From NCBI GenBank assembly GCA_016200545.1, contig JACQEO010000040.1, positions 39,088 to 103,087 of the forward strand: a stretch of DNA of 64,000 nt. Reading direction: 5' to 3'. The DNA comes from Deltaproteobacteria bacterium. Its GTDB lineage: Bacteria > Desulfobacterota > Binatia > UTPRO1. The translations under genes and the position numbers were made by a program. This document shows, one piece after another, positions 47,891-58,259 of this stretch. Each line of letters starts with the position of its first letter. Positions within the stretch are counted from its first letter, which is position 1. The notes under the pieces are model-generated. The model was not told the origin of the DNA, searched no databases, and saw only the letters and a list, made by a program, of their open reading frames with translations.

Positions 47891-48032
47891 GGCGGGTGGG
47901 GCGGGGGATCAGCGGAGCGCGCATAAAGAGCGTGCATAGGCACGCCGACGGCGCGCGGTACGGAAGAATCCCCACGCGCCACTACCCCGCCTAGCGATCT
48001 TCGCGCGCAGCTGATCCCCCGCCCCACCCGCC
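47891..48032 (-). repeat. MITE-like element, copy C4 (142 bp)
   Basis: Equivalent of C2 in copy B, inverted. Its end at 48032 coincides with the GAF gene stop codon. Confidence 0.8.
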
Positions 48033-48430
48033 TAGATGAATCGGATGTGTGCCGCCTCGACGAGGAGGCGGGCGATCTCGTCCGCGTCGTACTCGTACTT
48101 GCGGCGGACGCCGATCCCGAGCGTGCCGCGGACCGCTCCCGCGTCGTCCCGGATCGGGACGACGATGGCGCCGTTCACGCCCGTCTGCCGCGCGCCGGGA
48201 CGGACGTCGCCCGTCGTGTCGACCTGGATGTTGCAGCTCGAGACCGGCGCGTTGCGCTCGGCGGCGAGCCCGGCCATGCCTTTGCCGACGGGGACGCGCC
48301 GGACGATCGCGACGACGGGCGGCGGCAGTCCCACCTCGGCCTCGAGAAGAAGCACGTCGCCGTCGAGGCGATGAATCGTGCCGGTGTCGGCGGAGAACTG
48401 CCCCATGATCGCTGCGAGCACGTCGCGCAT
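48032..48430 (-). CDS. GAF-domain protein
   Basis: 132 residues, a single GAF fold. Recognisable: TGTIHRLDGDVLLLEAEVGL, VGKGMAGLAAERNAPVSSCN, and IVVPIRDDAGAVRGTLGIG, a pattern like small free-standing GAF proteins that bind small molecules or act as free methionine-sulfoxide reductase relatives (the usual fRMsr cysteine set is not evident). Start MRDVLAAIM at 48430. The 3' end is cut close by MITE copy C4 but ends naturally (RFI). Confidence 0.75.
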   Translation of the reverse strand: MRDVLAAIMGQFSADTGTIHRLDGDVLLLEAEVGLPPPVVAIVRRVPVGKGMAGLAAERNAPVSSCNIQVDTTGDVRPGARQTGVNGAIVVPIRDDAGAVRGTLGIGVRRKYEYDADEIARLLVEAAHIRFI

Positions 48431-48480
48431 GCGTACGCGATAGCATATGAGCCGCAATCGTGGCAGTGCAGGGCTTCACG

Positions 48481-49107
48481 ATGCTCGCCCTGCTGCGATC
48501 GCTGCTCGCGCCGCGCACGACGGTCACGCTGCCGGGTACGCCGGACGCGAGCACGCTTCTGGCGACGTTCGGCGCCGCCAGTCGCAAGGTCGGCAGGGCG
48601 CCGCTCGTCCTCGACGACGCCGAGCGCGGGTGCGTGCGGGCAGCCGGGGTCGAATGGCCGCTCGCGAGGCGGGTCGACGAGCTCTGGCGCATCGCGCTTC
48701 TCGTCGGCGCTGCGGAACGGGACGACGCGGAGCGCCTGCTCAGCGACTGCTACCGCGGAGGTGACACCGACGAGCGCTGCGCCGTGCTGCGAGCGCTGCC
48801 GCTCCTCACGCGGCCGGAACGCTTCACCGCGCTCGCCGCCGACGCCTGCCGGACGAGCGTGCAGCCGATCTTCGAAGCGCTCGCGTGCGACAACCCATAT
48901 CCCGCGCGCCACCTCGACGCGCTACACTTCGATCAGATGGTCCTGAAGGCGCTCTTCCTCGCCGTGCCGCTGGCGCGCGTCCTCGATCTCGAGCAACGGC
49001 GCACGCCGGAGCTGCGGCGTATGGCGCAGGACTACGCGCGGGAGCGGCGCGCGGCCGGGCGCTCGGTCTCGGCCGATCTCGCCGCGCTCGCGGTGGAGAC
49101 GCCGTGA
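48481..49107 (+). CDS. eboA: EboA-domain protein
   Basis: 208 residues. The C-terminal EboA signature is clear: CDNPYPARHLDALHFDQMVL, KALFLAVPLARVLDL and RRMAQDYARERRAAGRSV. Function unknown; eboA is part of the ebo operon (eboA-F) that in cyanobacteria and algae helps export of precursors such as scytonemin. A GTG at 48460 is an alternative start. Coupled by overlap to the following TatD-like gene, as in other ebo clusters. Confidence 0.85.
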   Translation: MLALLRSLLAPRTTVTLPGTPDASTLLATFGAASRKVGRAPLVLDDAERGCVRAAGVEWPLARRVDELWRIALLVGAAERDDAERLLSDCYRGGDTDERCAVLRALPLLTRPERFTALAADACRTSVQPIFEALACDNPYPARHLDALHFDQMVLKALFLAVPLARVLDLEQRRTPELRRMAQDYARERRAAGRSVSADLAALAVETP

Positions 49108-49991
49108 GGCTCATCGACCCGCACATCCACATGACGTCGCGGACGACCGACGACTATCAGGCGATGGCCGCCGCCGGCATCGTCGCCGTCGTCGAGCCGG
49201 CGTTCTGGATGGGCCAGCCGCGGACGCACGTCGGCACGTTCGAAGACTACTTCGCGTCGCTCGTCGGCTGGGAACGTTTCCGGGCGTCGCAGTTCGGCAT
49301 CCGCCACTTCTGTACGCTCGCGCTCAACCCCAAGGAGGCGAACGATCCGGGGTTGGTCGAAGGCGTCCTCGCGCTCCTGCCGCGCTGGCTCGAGAAGGAG
49401 AGCGTCGTCGCCGTCGGCGAGGTCGGCTTCGATGACGGCACCGCCGAGGAGGAGCGTGTGTTCGCGCGCCAGCTCGAGCTCGCGCGTGCGCACGAGCTGC
49501 CGGTCCTCGTTCACACTCCGCACCGCGACAAGAAGCGCGGCACCGAGCGCTCGATCGCGCTGGTCCGCGAGGCGCGCTTCCCCGAGGAGCGCGTCCTCAT
49601 CGACCACAACAACGAGGAAACCTTGCCGCTCGTCCTCGCAAGCGGCTGCTGGGCGGCGCACTCGATCTATCCCGAGACCAAGATGGACGAGGACCGCATG
49701 GTGGCGCTGGTGCGCCGCTACGGCGCCGAGCGCATCCTCATCAACAGCGCCGCCGACTGGGGCATCTCCGATCCCCTCAAGGTCGCGAAGACCGCCGCGC
49801 GCATGCGCGCGAGCGGCATCGACGAGGTGATGATCGAGACCATCGTGTGGCGGAATCCGCTGGCGTTCTTCGCGCAATCGGGACGGCTCGACGTGGCCGA
49901 GCTCGCGGCCGAGCCGGCGATCGACCAGCGCGAGCTCTTCGCCGGCAACTCCGTCCTGCGCGCCGGGCGGGCGCCGTTCGTGCGACGGTGA
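49104..49991 (+). CDS. eboB: TatD-family metal hydrolase of the ebo cluster (EboB-like)
   Basis: 295 residues. Metal ligands in TatD positions: LIDPHIHMTSRT (HxH) at the start, VAVGEVGFDD (Glu), LVHTPHRDKK (His), LIDHNNEETL (His) and SAADWGISDP (Asp). GTG start at 49104 overlaps the eboA stop. In ebo clusters such a TatD-type hydrolase follows EboA; substrate unknown. Confidence 0.85.
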   Translation: MRLIDPHIHMTSRTTDDYQAMAAAGIVAVVEPAFWMGQPRTHVGTFEDYFASLVGWERFRASQFGIRHFCTLALNPKEANDPGLVEGVLALLPRWLEKESVVAVGEVGFDDGTAEEERVFARQLELARAHELPVLVHTPHRDKKRGTERSIALVREARFPEERVLIDHNNEETLPLVLASGCWAAHSIYPETKMDEDRMVALVRRYGAERILINSAADWGISDPLKVAKTAARMRASGIDEVMIETIVWRNPLAFFAQSGRLDVAELAAEPAIDQRELFAGNSVLRAGRAPFVRR

Positions 49992-50007
49992 CGGCTTCCC
50001 GTCGGCG

Positions 50008-51405
50008 ATGACCGTGCAGCGCACCGTCGTCCTGAACGTCGTCGGCCTCTCGGCCGATCTCTTGGGGGAGCACACGCCGCATCTCGCGGCGCTGGCGCGC
50101 GCCGGCGGGATGCGGCCGCTCGAGACCGTCGTGCCGGCGGTGACGTGCACGGCGCAGGCGAGCTTCGTCACTGGGACGTTGCCGCGCGAGCACGGCTGCG
50201 TCGCCAACGGCTGGTACTTCCGCGACCTCGCCGAGGTGTGGCTGTGGCGGCAGTCGAATCACCTGGTCGGCGGCGAGAAGATCTGGGAGGCGGCGCGACG
50301 GCGCGATCCGTCCTTCACCTGCGCCAACCTCTTCTGGTGGTACAACATGTACAGCTCGGTCGATCTCGCGGTGACGCCGCGGCCGATCTACTGGGCCGAC
50401 GGCCTGAAGCTCCCCGACATCTACACCGACCCACCCGACGTCCACGACGAGCTGACCGCGCGCTTCGGCGAGTTCCCGCTCTTCTACTTTTGGGGCCCGA
50501 ACGCCGACATCCGCTCGAGCCGCTGGATCGCCGAGGCGGCGCGCTACGTCTACGACACACGCCACCCGACCTTGACGCTCGTCTACCTGCCCCACCTCGA
50601 CTACAACCTGCAGCGCCTCGGTCCCGCCGATCCCAAGATCGCCGCCGATCTACGCGCCGTCGACGAGGTCGCGGGCGAGCTGATCGCCCACGTCCGCCGC
50701 GACGGCGCCCGCGTCGTCGTCCTCTCCGAGTACGAGATCGGGCCGGTCCGCGGCGTCGTCCACCTGAACCGCGCGCTCCGCGAGGCGGGCCTGCTCCGCG
50801 TTCGCACCGAGCTCGGCCTCGAGAAGCTCGACGCCGGCGCGTCGGAAGCGTTCGCCGTCGCCGACCATCAGATCGCGCACGTGTACGTACGCCGGCCGGA
50901 GCGCGTGCGCGAGGTGCAGGCGCTCGTCGCGCGCCTTCCGGGCGTCGAGCGCGTCCTCGACGACGACGGCAAGCGCGCCGTCGGCCTCGACCACCCACGT
51001 TCCGGCGAGCTCATCGCACTCGCCGCGCCCGACCACTGGTTCACCTATTACTACTGGCTCGACGACGCGCGTGCGCCCGAGTACGCGCGCACCGTCGATA
51101 TCCACCGCAAGCCCGGCTACGACCCCGTCGAGCTGTTTCTCGATCCGGGCCTGATCCTACCGGCGGCGCAGGTCGGCTGGCGTGTCGCGAAGAAGGTGCT
51201 CGGCTTCCGCATGCTGATGGACGTGATTGCGCTCGATCCGTCGCTCGTGCGCGGGTCGCATGGCGTGCGCACGACGGGGCCGGTTCTCATCTCGAGCGAG
51301 CCGTCGCTCCTCTGCGGCGAAGGCGCGGTGCACGCGACGCAGGTGAAGAACCTGGTGTTGCGCCACCTCGGGCTCGCGACCGAGGGTGCAGACCGGCCTG
51401 CATGA
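50008..51405 (+). CDS. Alkaline phosphatase-superfamily phosphodiesterase (EboF-like)
   Basis: 465 residues of the type I phosphodiesterase/nucleotide pyrophosphatase family. Nucleophile threonine in PAVTCTAQASFVTG near residue 45; metal-binding segments YLPHLDYNLQR near 195, VVLSEYEIGPV near 246 and the C-terminal RGSHGVRT. The usual ebo cluster also has a UbiA (eboC), a dehydroquinate synthase-like gene (eboD) and a TIM barrel (eboE); they are not in this window. Starts 16 bp after the TatD-like gene. Confidence 0.82.
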   Translation: MTVQRTVVLNVVGLSADLLGEHTPHLAALARAGGMRPLETVVPAVTCTAQASFVTGTLPREHGCVANGWYFRDLAEVWLWRQSNHLVGGEKIWEAARRRDPSFTCANLFWWYNMYSSVDLAVTPRPIYWADGLKLPDIYTDPPDVHDELTARFGEFPLFYFWGPNADIRSSRWIAEAARYVYDTRHPTLTLVYLPHLDYNLQRLGPADPKIAADLRAVDEVAGELIAHVRRDGARVVVLSEYEIGPVRGVVHLNRALREAGLLRVRTELGLEKLDAGASEAFAVADHQIAHVYVRRPERVREVQALVARLPGVERVLDDDGKRAVGLDHPRSGELIALAAPDHWFTYYYWLDDARAPEYARTVDIHRKPGYDPVELFLDPGLILPAAQVGWRVAKKVLGFRMLMDVIALDPSLVRGSHGVRTTGPVLISSEPSLLCGEGAVHATQVKNLVLRHLGLATEGADRPA

Positions 51406-51659
51406 GCTCAAGTCGCGCCCGGATCGTTCAACGTTGTACGCAATCGGGGCGGAACGTGTCCGCTCAGGTGTCGCGCCATCGAGACCGATCCGACGGAGTG
51501 TCGATAATTCAACGGCGCATCATGCTGCGATGAAGACGGCAGGTAGGGAATGAACGGCAAAAACTCGGGTGATCACCGTCGGAATGTCGGCGGTGCGACT
51601 GCGCGCCGTTCGTAGGCACGCTCGCTGCTATAGACGTGTCGAGGAGGGAACTCGACGTG

Positions 51660-52991
51660 ATGGATCGTCAGGTATCCGACGCACGCACGTTCACGTCGAC
51701 GACAGTCGAGCTCGCGTGGCAGAAGGAGTGCCTCGGGTCGCTCAGCGCCGCGCTTAGTGCGGCGACGGAACCGGACCAGGCCATCTCGCAGATCCTCTCC
51801 AGCACCGTTCAGCTACTGCGGGCGGACACGGCGACGTTGCTACTCTATGATAATGCGCAAGGGCGATTCCGCGTCACCGCGATCGCCGGGCCACAGGCGC
51901 ACTCGTCACGCTGGGCGGCCGTCGCCTTCGAGATTCCCCGCGACTTTCCGAGTCTCGAACCGCCGGCCGCGCGGGGAATGCGCGTGCTGCCGGACGACGA
52001 CCCGCGCGACCCGCTCGTGCCGCTGCTGACGGACACGAGCAGTCGCGCCCTCTACGTCGTCCTGCGGTACGGCGCCGAGATCGTCGGGATCTTGAGCATC
52101 CTGCGTTCCACGACGCTGCCCTTCGACACCAACGATCGCGCTCTGGCGCGGGGGATCGGCGATCAGGCGGCGCTGGCCCTGACGACGGCGAGGATGCAGG
52201 ACGATCTGCTGCGCGCACGCGCGTCGCGGTCGGAGGTGATCGGGATCATCTCCCACGAGTTCCGCTCGCCGCTCAGCGCCATCCTCGGCTTCACCGAGCT
52301 GTTGCGGCAAGCCGCTCCGAACGACGGAGAGACGGCGAGCTACGTGGCGCGCATCGAAGATGCAGGCCGATCGCTGCTCGAGGTCGTCGAGGACATCCTC
52401 GCGTTCGGGAATCTGGTGACGGCCAATGCCGAGCTCGACCTCAAGCCGGTCGGGCTTCGTGAGCTCTGGACCACCACGTACGAGGCGTGCGAGCGGCTCT
52501 GTGAAGGCTCGACGGTCGTGCTCGACTGGAGTCACGACGTCGCCGACGTGACCTTGATCACCGACGCCGTGAAACTCCGCACCGTGCTGTCGCGCTTGGT
52601 CGGGAACGCGCTCAAGTTCACGGAGCGCGGGCGGGTGAGCGTCGAGGCGTGGGTGCGCGGACGGGGTCTCGTGGTTCGCGTGACCGATACCGGAAGCGGG
52701 ATTCCTACGGAGGATCGAGAACGCATCTTCGAGCCGTTCTGGCAGGCGGACACGTCGACCACGCGCCACCACGGGGGAATGGGCCTCGGTCTCTACGTGG
52801 CGCAACGCTACGTCGCGATTCTCGGTGGGACGATCACCGTCCAGAGCGGAGAGCAGGGCTCGGTGTTCACCGTGATACTGCCGAACGTGGTCGATCAGTC
52901 CTCCGACTCCGACGAACAATCCGCGGCGAGCCGGGCGCTGGGCGCTCCGGCTCGCCGCGCGGGCGCCACGTCCTCCACCGTCGTGTTCTGA
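51660..52991 (+). CDS. GAF-domain sensor histidine kinase
   Basis: About 443 residues. N-terminal GAF domain at 30-185 (IVGILSILRSTTLPF), H-box IGIISHEFRSPLSAILGF near 205, N-box LSRLVGNALKFTERG, and lid GSGIPTEDRERIFEPFWQAD plus HGGMGLGLYVAQR. No transmembrane segment seen, so cytoplasmic. The ATG at 51660 is preceded by GAGGAGGG 11 bases upstream; GTG at 51636 is also in frame. No response regulator adjoins; an orphan kinase. The gap 51406-51659 shows no other feature. Confidence 0.88.
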   Translation: MDRQVSDARTFTSTTVELAWQKECLGSLSAALSAATEPDQAISQILSSTVQLLRADTATLLLYDNAQGRFRVTAIAGPQAHSSRWAAVAFEIPRDFPSLEPPAARGMRVLPDDDPRDPLVPLLTDTSSRALYVVLRYGAEIVGILSILRSTTLPFDTNDRALARGIGDQAALALTTARMQDDLLRARASRSEVIGIISHEFRSPLSAILGFTELLRQAAPNDGETASYVARIEDAGRSLLEVVEDILAFGNLVTANAELDLKPVGLRELWTTTYEACERLCEGSTVVLDWSHDVADVTLITDAVKLRTVLSRLVGNALKFTERGRVSVEAWVRGRGLVVRVTDTGSGIPTEDRERIFEPFWQADTSTTRHHGGMGLGLYVAQRYVAILGGTITVQSGEQGSVFTVILPNVVDQSSDSDEQSAASRALGAPARRAGATSSTVVF

Positions 52992-52995
52992 CGCA

Positions 52996-53685
52996 CTACG
53001 GACGCGCCGTCACCTCGTCGAGGGCGCGCCGCGCCGTCCGCGTCACCAGTGTGGTGACGACGATCGTCGCGAGCAGGCCGAGCGCGAGCACGGCGTAGTA
53101 CCCGGGGCCCTTCTCGACCGCGGCGCCGCTCGCCAGTGTCGCGACGTCGCCCGCGAGTTTGCCGTAGTACACGTAGAGGAGCGTGCCGGGAATCATGCCG
53201 ATCGACGCGAGGAGGAAGTCGCCGAACGAGACGCGCGTCAGGCCGAGCGCGTAGTTGAGGAGGTTGAACGGGAAGACCGGCGACAGACGGAGGAGGAAGA
53301 CGATCTTCCGTCCCTCGGCGCCGACGGCGTGGTCGATCGCGGCGAAGCGTGCGTTGCCCGCGAGACGCCGTTCGACGACGTGGCGCGCCACGTGCCGCGC
53401 CACGAGGAACGCGCCCGATGCGCCGAGGACGGCGGCGACGAAGACGTAGAGCGCTCCGCGCGCGACACCGAAGATCGCCCCGGCGGCGAGTGTGAGAATC
53501 GACCCCGGCACGAAGGCGATCGCGGCAAGCGCATAGCCGATGACGAAGACCACCGGCCCCCAGACGCCGAGACCGTCGACCCAGCGGGCGAAGGCGGGCA
53601 GGTACCCGCCGAGCGCGCGTCCGAGGATGACGAGCGCGATCACCGCGACGACGCCGGCGACGATGCGTCCGATGCGAGCGTTCAC
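52996..53685 (-). CDS. TVP38/TMEM64 family membrane protein
   Basis: 229-residue VTT-domain (DedA-like SNARE-associated) protein with about five or six helices. Signature segments: [20 protein letters not shown] near 60-80 and [20 protein letters not shown] near 140, with the characteristic GxxxG helix ends. Role unknown in bacteria; DedA relatives affect lipid flipping and membrane potential. Convergent with the histidine kinase and divergent from the glycosidase gene. Confidence 0.87.
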   Translation of the reverse strand: MNARIGRIVAGVVAVIALVILGRALGGYLPAFARWVDGLGVWGPVVFVIGYALAAIAFVPGSILTLAAGAIFGVARGALYVFVAAVLGASGAFLVARHVARHVVERRLAGNARFAAIDHAVGAEGRKIVFLLRLSPVFPFNLLNYALGLTRVSFGDFLLASIGMIPGTLLYVYYGKLAGDVATLASGAAVEKGPGYYAVLALGLLATIVVTTLVTRTARRALDEVTARP

Positions 53686-53762
53686 AGTGCGTTCACCGTT
53701 CAGTCGAGCCCTTTCCGCGCGGCCCGGACGACGCTATGCATCCGGGCGCCAGTGACCATCGC

Positions 53763-56471
53763 ATGACCGTCGCCACGAATCCAAAGCCCGCGCGCGCGGC
53801 GCGCCCGCTCACCGCCGAGGACGTCCGCCTCGCCGAGGACGCGGCGCGGACGCGGAATTGGAAACGTTTCGGGCCTTACCTCGCCGAGCGGCAGTGGGGG
53901 ACGGTGCGCGAGGACTACTCGGCGAGCGGGACGGCCTGGGACTACTTCCCCCACGATCACGCACGCAGCCGTGCCTACCGCTGGGGCGAAGACGGTCTCC
54001 TCGGCATCTGCGATCGCGAGTGTCGCCTCGCCTTCGCGCTCGCGCTCTGGAACGAGCATGACCCGATCCTGAAGGAGCGCCTCTTCGGCTTGACCGGTCT
54101 GGAGGGCAATCACGGCGAGGACGTGAAGGAGACCTACTTCTACCTCGACTCGACGCCGACGCACTCCTATTTGAAGGCGCTCTACCGCTATCCGCTCACC
54201 GAATTCCCGTATGCGCGGCTCGTCGAGGAAAACCGCCGCCGCGGACGCGCCGAGCCGGAGTTCGAGCTCGCCGACACCGGTGTCTTCGACGACGGCCGCT
54301 ACGTCGACGTCGTCGCCGAGTACGCCAAGGCCTCGCCCGACGACGTCCTCATCCAGCTCACGTTCATCAACCGCGGCGGTACGCCGGCGCCGCTCCACGT
54401 GCTGCCGACGCTCTGGTTCCGCAATACGTGGTCGTGGGGACGGACGGGCGAAGGCTACTGGCCGAAGCCGCGGATGGCCGCCGACGGGACGGGGGCGGTC
54501 GTCGCCGAGCACGCATCGCTCGGGCGTTTCCGGCTCGTCCTCGATGCCGCGGCCGGTCCGGCGCCGTTGCTCTTCACCGACAACGAGACCGACATGGAGC
54601 GGGTGTTCGGCGCGCCGAGCGGCGGCCGCTACGTGAAGGACGCGTTTCACGACTACGTCGTCCGCGGCCGCGCCGACGCCGTCGACACGCGCGCCGGCAC
54701 CAAGGCGGCGGCGCACCTCCGCCTGACGCTCGCTGCCGGCACGCGCGCCGTCGTGCGGCTGCGTCTCACTGCCGAGGCGGAGGCGACGACGCCACCGTTC
54801 GGCGTCGCGTTCGACGACGTCCTCGCGGCGCGCGTGCGCGAGGCCGACGAGTTCTACGCGGCGCGCCTGCCGGCCGGCCTCACCGCCGTCGAGCGGGGAG
54901 TGATGCGACAGGCCCACGCCGGCCTCCTCTGGTCGAAGCAATTCTATCATTACGTCGTGCGCGACTGGCTGGCGGGCGACCCGGCGCAGCCGGCGCCGCC
55001 CGCGGCGCGTCGCGGCGGGCGCAACGCCGAGTGGTCGCAGCTCTACAATCGCGACGTCATCTCCATGCCGGACGCCTGGGAGTACCCCTGGTACGCCGCC
55101 TGGGATCTCGCTTTCCACATGATCCCGTTCGCGCACCTCGACGCGACGTTCGCGAAGGAGCAGATCATCCTCTTCCTCCGCGAGTGGTACATGCACGCCA
55201 ACGGGCAGCTGCCGGCGTACGAATGGGCGCTCTCCGACGTGAACCCGCCCGTGCACGCGTGGGCGGCGTGGCGCGTCTACAAGATGACGGCGCCGCGCGG
55301 CCGTCGCGATCGGCTGTTCCTGGCGCGCGTGTTCCAGAAGCTGCTCATCAATTTCACGTGGTGGGTGAATCGCAAAGACGCCGAGGGCAACAATCTCTTC
55401 GCCGGCGGCTTTCTCGGCCTCGACAACGTCGGCGTCTTCGACCGCTCGCGTCCGTTGCCGACGGGCGGCACGCTCGAGCAAGCCGACGGTACGGCGTGGA
55501 TGGCCTTCTACAGCGCGACGATGCTCTCGATGGCGCTCGAGCTCGCGCGCGAGGATCCCTCGTACGAGGACCTCGCCTCGAAGTTCTTCGAGCACTTCGT
55601 CGCCATCGTCGATGCGATGAACGAGCTCGGTGGTTCCGGACTGTGGGACGAAGCCGATGGGTTCTACTACGACCAGCTGCAGCTCGACGGCCGCCATGTG
55701 CCGCTGCGACTGCGCTCGATCGCCGGCCTGGTGCCGCTCTTCGCGTGCGAGGTGCTGGAGGACGACGTCATCGCGGCGCTCCCGGGATTCCGCAAGCGCC
55801 TCGAATGGTTCCTCGCCAATCGTGCCGACCTGGCGCACCACATCGCCTACGTCGAGCCGGCGGCGGCGGGCGGGAACGGACGCCGCCTCCTCGCCGTCCC
55901 CTCGCGTCAGCGCCTCGAGCGCGTGCTCCGCTACGTCCTCGACGAGCGCGAGTTCCTGTCGCCCTTCGGCATCCGCTCGCTCTCGCGCATCTACGAGCAC
56001 GAGCCGTACATCTTCCGCAACGACGGTACGTCCTACGAGGTCGGGTACCAGCCTGCGGAGTCGACGACGGGGATGTTCGGTGGCAACTCCAACTGGCGCG
56101 GCCCGGTATGGTTTCCGCTGAACTACCTCCTGGTCGAGGCGTTGGAGCGCTACTACCACTTCTACGGCGACACGCTGCGCGTCGAGTGTCCGGTCGGGTC
56201 GGGGAGGATGCTGACCCTCGACGAGGTGGCGCGCGAGATCGCGACGCGGCTGACGCGGCTGTTCCTTCCCGACGCGCAGGGGCGCCGGCCGTGTCACGGC
56301 ACGGATGGTCGGTTCGCCGCGGATCCCGCGTGGCGCGACCTCGTGCTCTTCCACGAGTACTTCCATCCCGAGACCGGCCGCGGCCTCGGCGCGAGCCATC
56401 AGACCGGCTGGACGGCGCTCGTCACCCGCCTCTTCGAGGCGCTCGCCGCCACCCGTGCGCGGGAGACATGA
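53763..56471 (+). CDS. GH63-like glycoside hydrolase (MGH1 type)
   Basis: 902 residues. C-terminal (alpha/alpha)6 catalytic domain like mannosyl-oligosaccharide glucosidase and mannosylglycerate hydrolase: [19 protein letters not shown] (catalytic Asp candidate) near 440, [19 protein letters not shown], and [19 protein letters not shown] near 770. The N-terminal third ([25 protein letters not shown]) is a beta-sandwich-like domain. No signal peptide; it acts in the cytoplasm, probably on a glucosylated or mannosylated compatible solute or glycogen-like substrate. The next gene overlaps its stop (ATGATG). Confidence 0.82.
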   Translation: MTVATNPKPARAARPLTAEDVRLAEDAARTRNWKRFGPYLAERQWGTVREDYSASGTAWDYFPHDHARSRAYRWGEDGLLGICDRECRLAFALALWNEHDPILKERLFGLTGLEGNHGEDVKETYFYLDSTPTHSYLKALYRYPLTEFPYARLVEENRRRGRAEPEFELADTGVFDDGRYVDVVAEYAKASPDDVLIQLTFINRGGTPAPLHVLPTLWFRNTWSWGRTGEGYWPKPRMAADGTGAVVAEHASLGRFRLVLDAAAGPAPLLFTDNETDMERVFGAPSGGRYVKDAFHDYVVRGRADAVDTRAGTKAAAHLRLTLAAGTRAVVRLRLTAEAEATTPPFGVAFDDVLAARVREADEFYAARLPAGLTAVERGVMRQAHAGLLWSKQFYHYVVRDWLAGDPAQPAPPAARRGGRNAEWSQLYNRDVISMPDAWEYPWYAAWDLAFHMIPFAHLDATFAKEQIILFLREWYMHANGQLPAYEWALSDVNPPVHAWAAWRVYKMTAPRGRRDRLFLARVFQKLLINFTWWVNRKDAEGNNLFAGGFLGLDNVGVFDRSRPLPTGGTLEQADGTAWMAFYSATMLSMALELAREDPSYEDLASKFFEHFVAIVDAMNELGGSGLWDEADGFYYDQLQLDGRHVPLRLRSIAGLVPLFACEVLEDDVIAALPGFRKRLEWFLANRADLAHHIAYVEPAAAGGNGRRLLAVPSRQRLERVLRYVLDEREFLSPFGIRSLSRIYEHEPYIFRNDGTSYEVGYQPAESTTGMFGGNSNWRGPVWFPLNYLLVEALERYYHFYGDTLRVECPVGSGRMLTLDEVAREIATRLTRLFLPDAQGRRPCHGTDGRFAADPAWRDLVLFHEYFHPETGRGLGASHQTGWTALVTRLFEALAATRARET

Positions 56472-57976
56472 TGGAGGTGTGGCCGGAGGACGAGCACGAT
56501 CGGGCGCTCGTCGCCAACGTGCATCCGCCCGGGTGGGTCAATCCGACGCCGGCGGGACGCTACAACCTGGTCGTCATCGGCGCCGGCACGGCGGGGCTGG
56601 TGACGGCCGCGGGCGCGGCGGGTCTCGGCGCCAAGGTCGCGCTCGTCGAGCGGCACCTCCTTGGCGGCGACTGCCTGAACGTCGGCTGCGTGCCGTCGAA
56701 GTGCGTGATCCGTTCCTCGCGCGTCGTCGCCGAGCTGCGCGACGCGGCGCGCTTCGGCGTGCATGCGAGCGGCGCCGAGATCGACTTCGCCGCCGTCATG
56801 GAGCGCATGCGGCGTCTGCGCGCCCACCTGAGCGCGCACGACTCGGCGGCGCGCTTCCGCGACCTCGGCGTCGACGTCTTTCTCGGCGACGGGCGTTTCA
56901 CCGCTCCCGACCGCGTTGCGGTCGGCGACGCGAGGCTGCGCTTTCGGCGCGCGGTGATCGCGACCGGCGCGCGCGCCGCGCATCCGTCGATCCCCGGCCT
57001 CGCCGCGGCGGGCTTTCTCACCAATGAGACGGTGTTCTCGCTGACCGAGCGCCCGCGATCGCTGGCGGTGATCGGCGCCGGCCCGATCGGCTGCGAGCTG
57101 GCGCAGGCCTTTCGCCGGCTCGGGTCCGAGGTCGTGCTCTTCCACGACTCGCCGCACATCCTGAACCGCGAAGACGCGGACGCGGCGGAGATTCTGCAGC
57201 GGACCTTCGTCCGCGAGGGCATCCGCCTCGTCCTCGAGGCGCGGCTCACCCGCGTCATGACCGGCGCCGGCGGCAAGACGATCGCGTTCGAGGCCGGCGG
57301 CGCGCGCGGCGAGGTGTGCGTCGACGAGATCCTGGTCGGCGCCGGACGCGCGCCCAACGTCGACGGCCTCGGCCTGGAGGCGGTCGGCGTCGCCTACGAT
57401 CGCGAGCGCGGCGTGCACGTCGACGATCGCCTGCGCACCACGCACGCACGCATCTACGCGGCCGGCGACGTCTGCATGAGCACGAAGTTCACGCATGCCG
57501 CCGACGCGGCGGCGCGCGTCGTCATCCAGAACGCGCTCTTCCTCGGCCGCAAGACGCTCTCGGCGCTCACCATCCCGTGGTGCACGTACACCGATCCCGA
57601 GATCGCCCACGTCGGCCTCTATGACCGCGATGCCGCGGCGCGCGGCATCGCGGTCACGACCTTCACGATTCCGCTCCGCGACGTCGATCGCGCGCTCGCC
57701 GACGGCGAGGACGAGGGCTTCGTCAAAGTGCACGTGCGCGCCGGCGGCGACGCCATCCTCGGCGCGACGATCGTCGCCCGGCACGCCGGCGAGATGCTGA
57801 ACGAGCTGACGCTCGCGATGGTGCGGAAGATCGGCCTCGGCGCCTTGGCGAACGTCATCCACCCGTACCCCACCCAGGCGGAGGCGATTCGCAAGGCCGG
57901 CGACGCCTACAACCGCACCCGGCTGACGCCCGTCGTGAAGCGGCTTTTCGGCGCCTGGCTACGCTTTACGCGCTGA
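56468..57976 (+). CDS. Pyridine nucleotide-disulfide oxidoreductase (mercuric-reductase-like)
   Basis: 502 residues. N-terminal FAD motif [18 protein letters not shown] near residue 35, redox-active disulfide [15 protein letters not shown] near 65, NAD domain [17 protein letters not shown] near 198, FAD motif [11 protein letters not shown], and dimer interface [17 protein letters not shown]. This is a dihydrolipoamide dehydrogenase/MerA-type fold but without the metal-binding C-terminal cysteine pair, so it need not act on mercury. It overlaps the glycosidase stop by 4 bases; a functional link is not obvious. Confidence 0.87.
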   Translation: MMEVWPEDEHDRALVANVHPPGWVNPTPAGRYNLVVIGAGTAGLVTAAGAAGLGAKVALVERHLLGGDCLNVGCVPSKCVIRSSRVVAELRDAARFGVHASGAEIDFAAVMERMRRLRAHLSAHDSAARFRDLGVDVFLGDGRFTAPDRVAVGDARLRFRRAVIATGARAAHPSIPGLAAAGFLTNETVFSLTERPRSLAVIGAGPIGCELAQAFRRLGSEVVLFHDSPHILNREDADAAEILQRTFVREGIRLVLEARLTRVMTGAGGKTIAFEAGGARGEVCVDEILVGAGRAPNVDGLGLEAVGVAYDRERGVHVDDRLRTTHARIYAAGDVCMSTKFTHAADAAARVVIQNALFLGRKTLSALTIPWCTYTDPEIAHVGLYDRDAAARGIAVTTFTIPLRDVDRALADGEDEGFVKVHVRAGGDAILGATIVARHAGEMLNELTLAMVRKIGLGALANVIHPYPTQAEAIRKAGDAYNRTRLTPVVKRLFGAWLRFTR

Positions 57977-58052
57977 GCGCCGGTGTGGAGGGTCGATCAG
58001 TGCGCCGGCGCCCGCGATGACGGGCGGGACGCGTACGCGATCGATCGAAAGC

Positions 58053-58259
58053 TCAGTGCAGCAGCTGCGGCGTCGCGGCGGCGAGCGTGCGACCGCTGCG
58101 CAGCAGCGTCGAGAGCGGCCGATCGGCGATACGAGGATGCCGGCGGGTGGTGGCACCACGGACGTCGCCGGTCACGGCCCGGGCCTGTGAGAGTAAGGCA
58201 CCCATGATGACGGCGCCCACCGATCCCCCAACCATGATTCCCGCTGCAAATTCGATCAT
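58053..58259 (-). CDS. Small putative membrane protein
   Basis: 68 residues with one hydrophobic segment at the start (FAAGIMVGGSVGAVIMGALL) and an arginine-rich tail. The ATG at 58259 has GGAG 8 bases upstream. Not recognised; the DNA in 57977-58592 is otherwise gene-free, so it may be a real small gene or a chance frame. Confidence 0.4.
   Translation of the reverse strand: MIEFAAGIMVGGSVGAVIMGALLSQARAVTGDVRGATTRRHPRIADRPLSTLLRSGRTLAAATPQLLH

Larger units (their letters stand above)
47262..48032 (+). repeat. Direct duplication, copy B (~770 bp)
   Basis: Copy of 42766-43515 with about 5% differences by eye and an extra block near 47740-47770. Contains the LysR 3' tail as a stump (47262-47342, in frame to its stop), a spacer, and MITE copies C3 and C4. 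The final base overlaps the stop codon of the GAF gene. The gap 47165-47261 between IS91 and this copy shows nothing recognisable. Confidence 0.85.

Noticed and set aside
53700..56399. 899-codon minus-strand open frame opposite the glycosidase
   Set aside because: The plus strand encodes clear GH63-type blocks; the antisense frame shows no motif.
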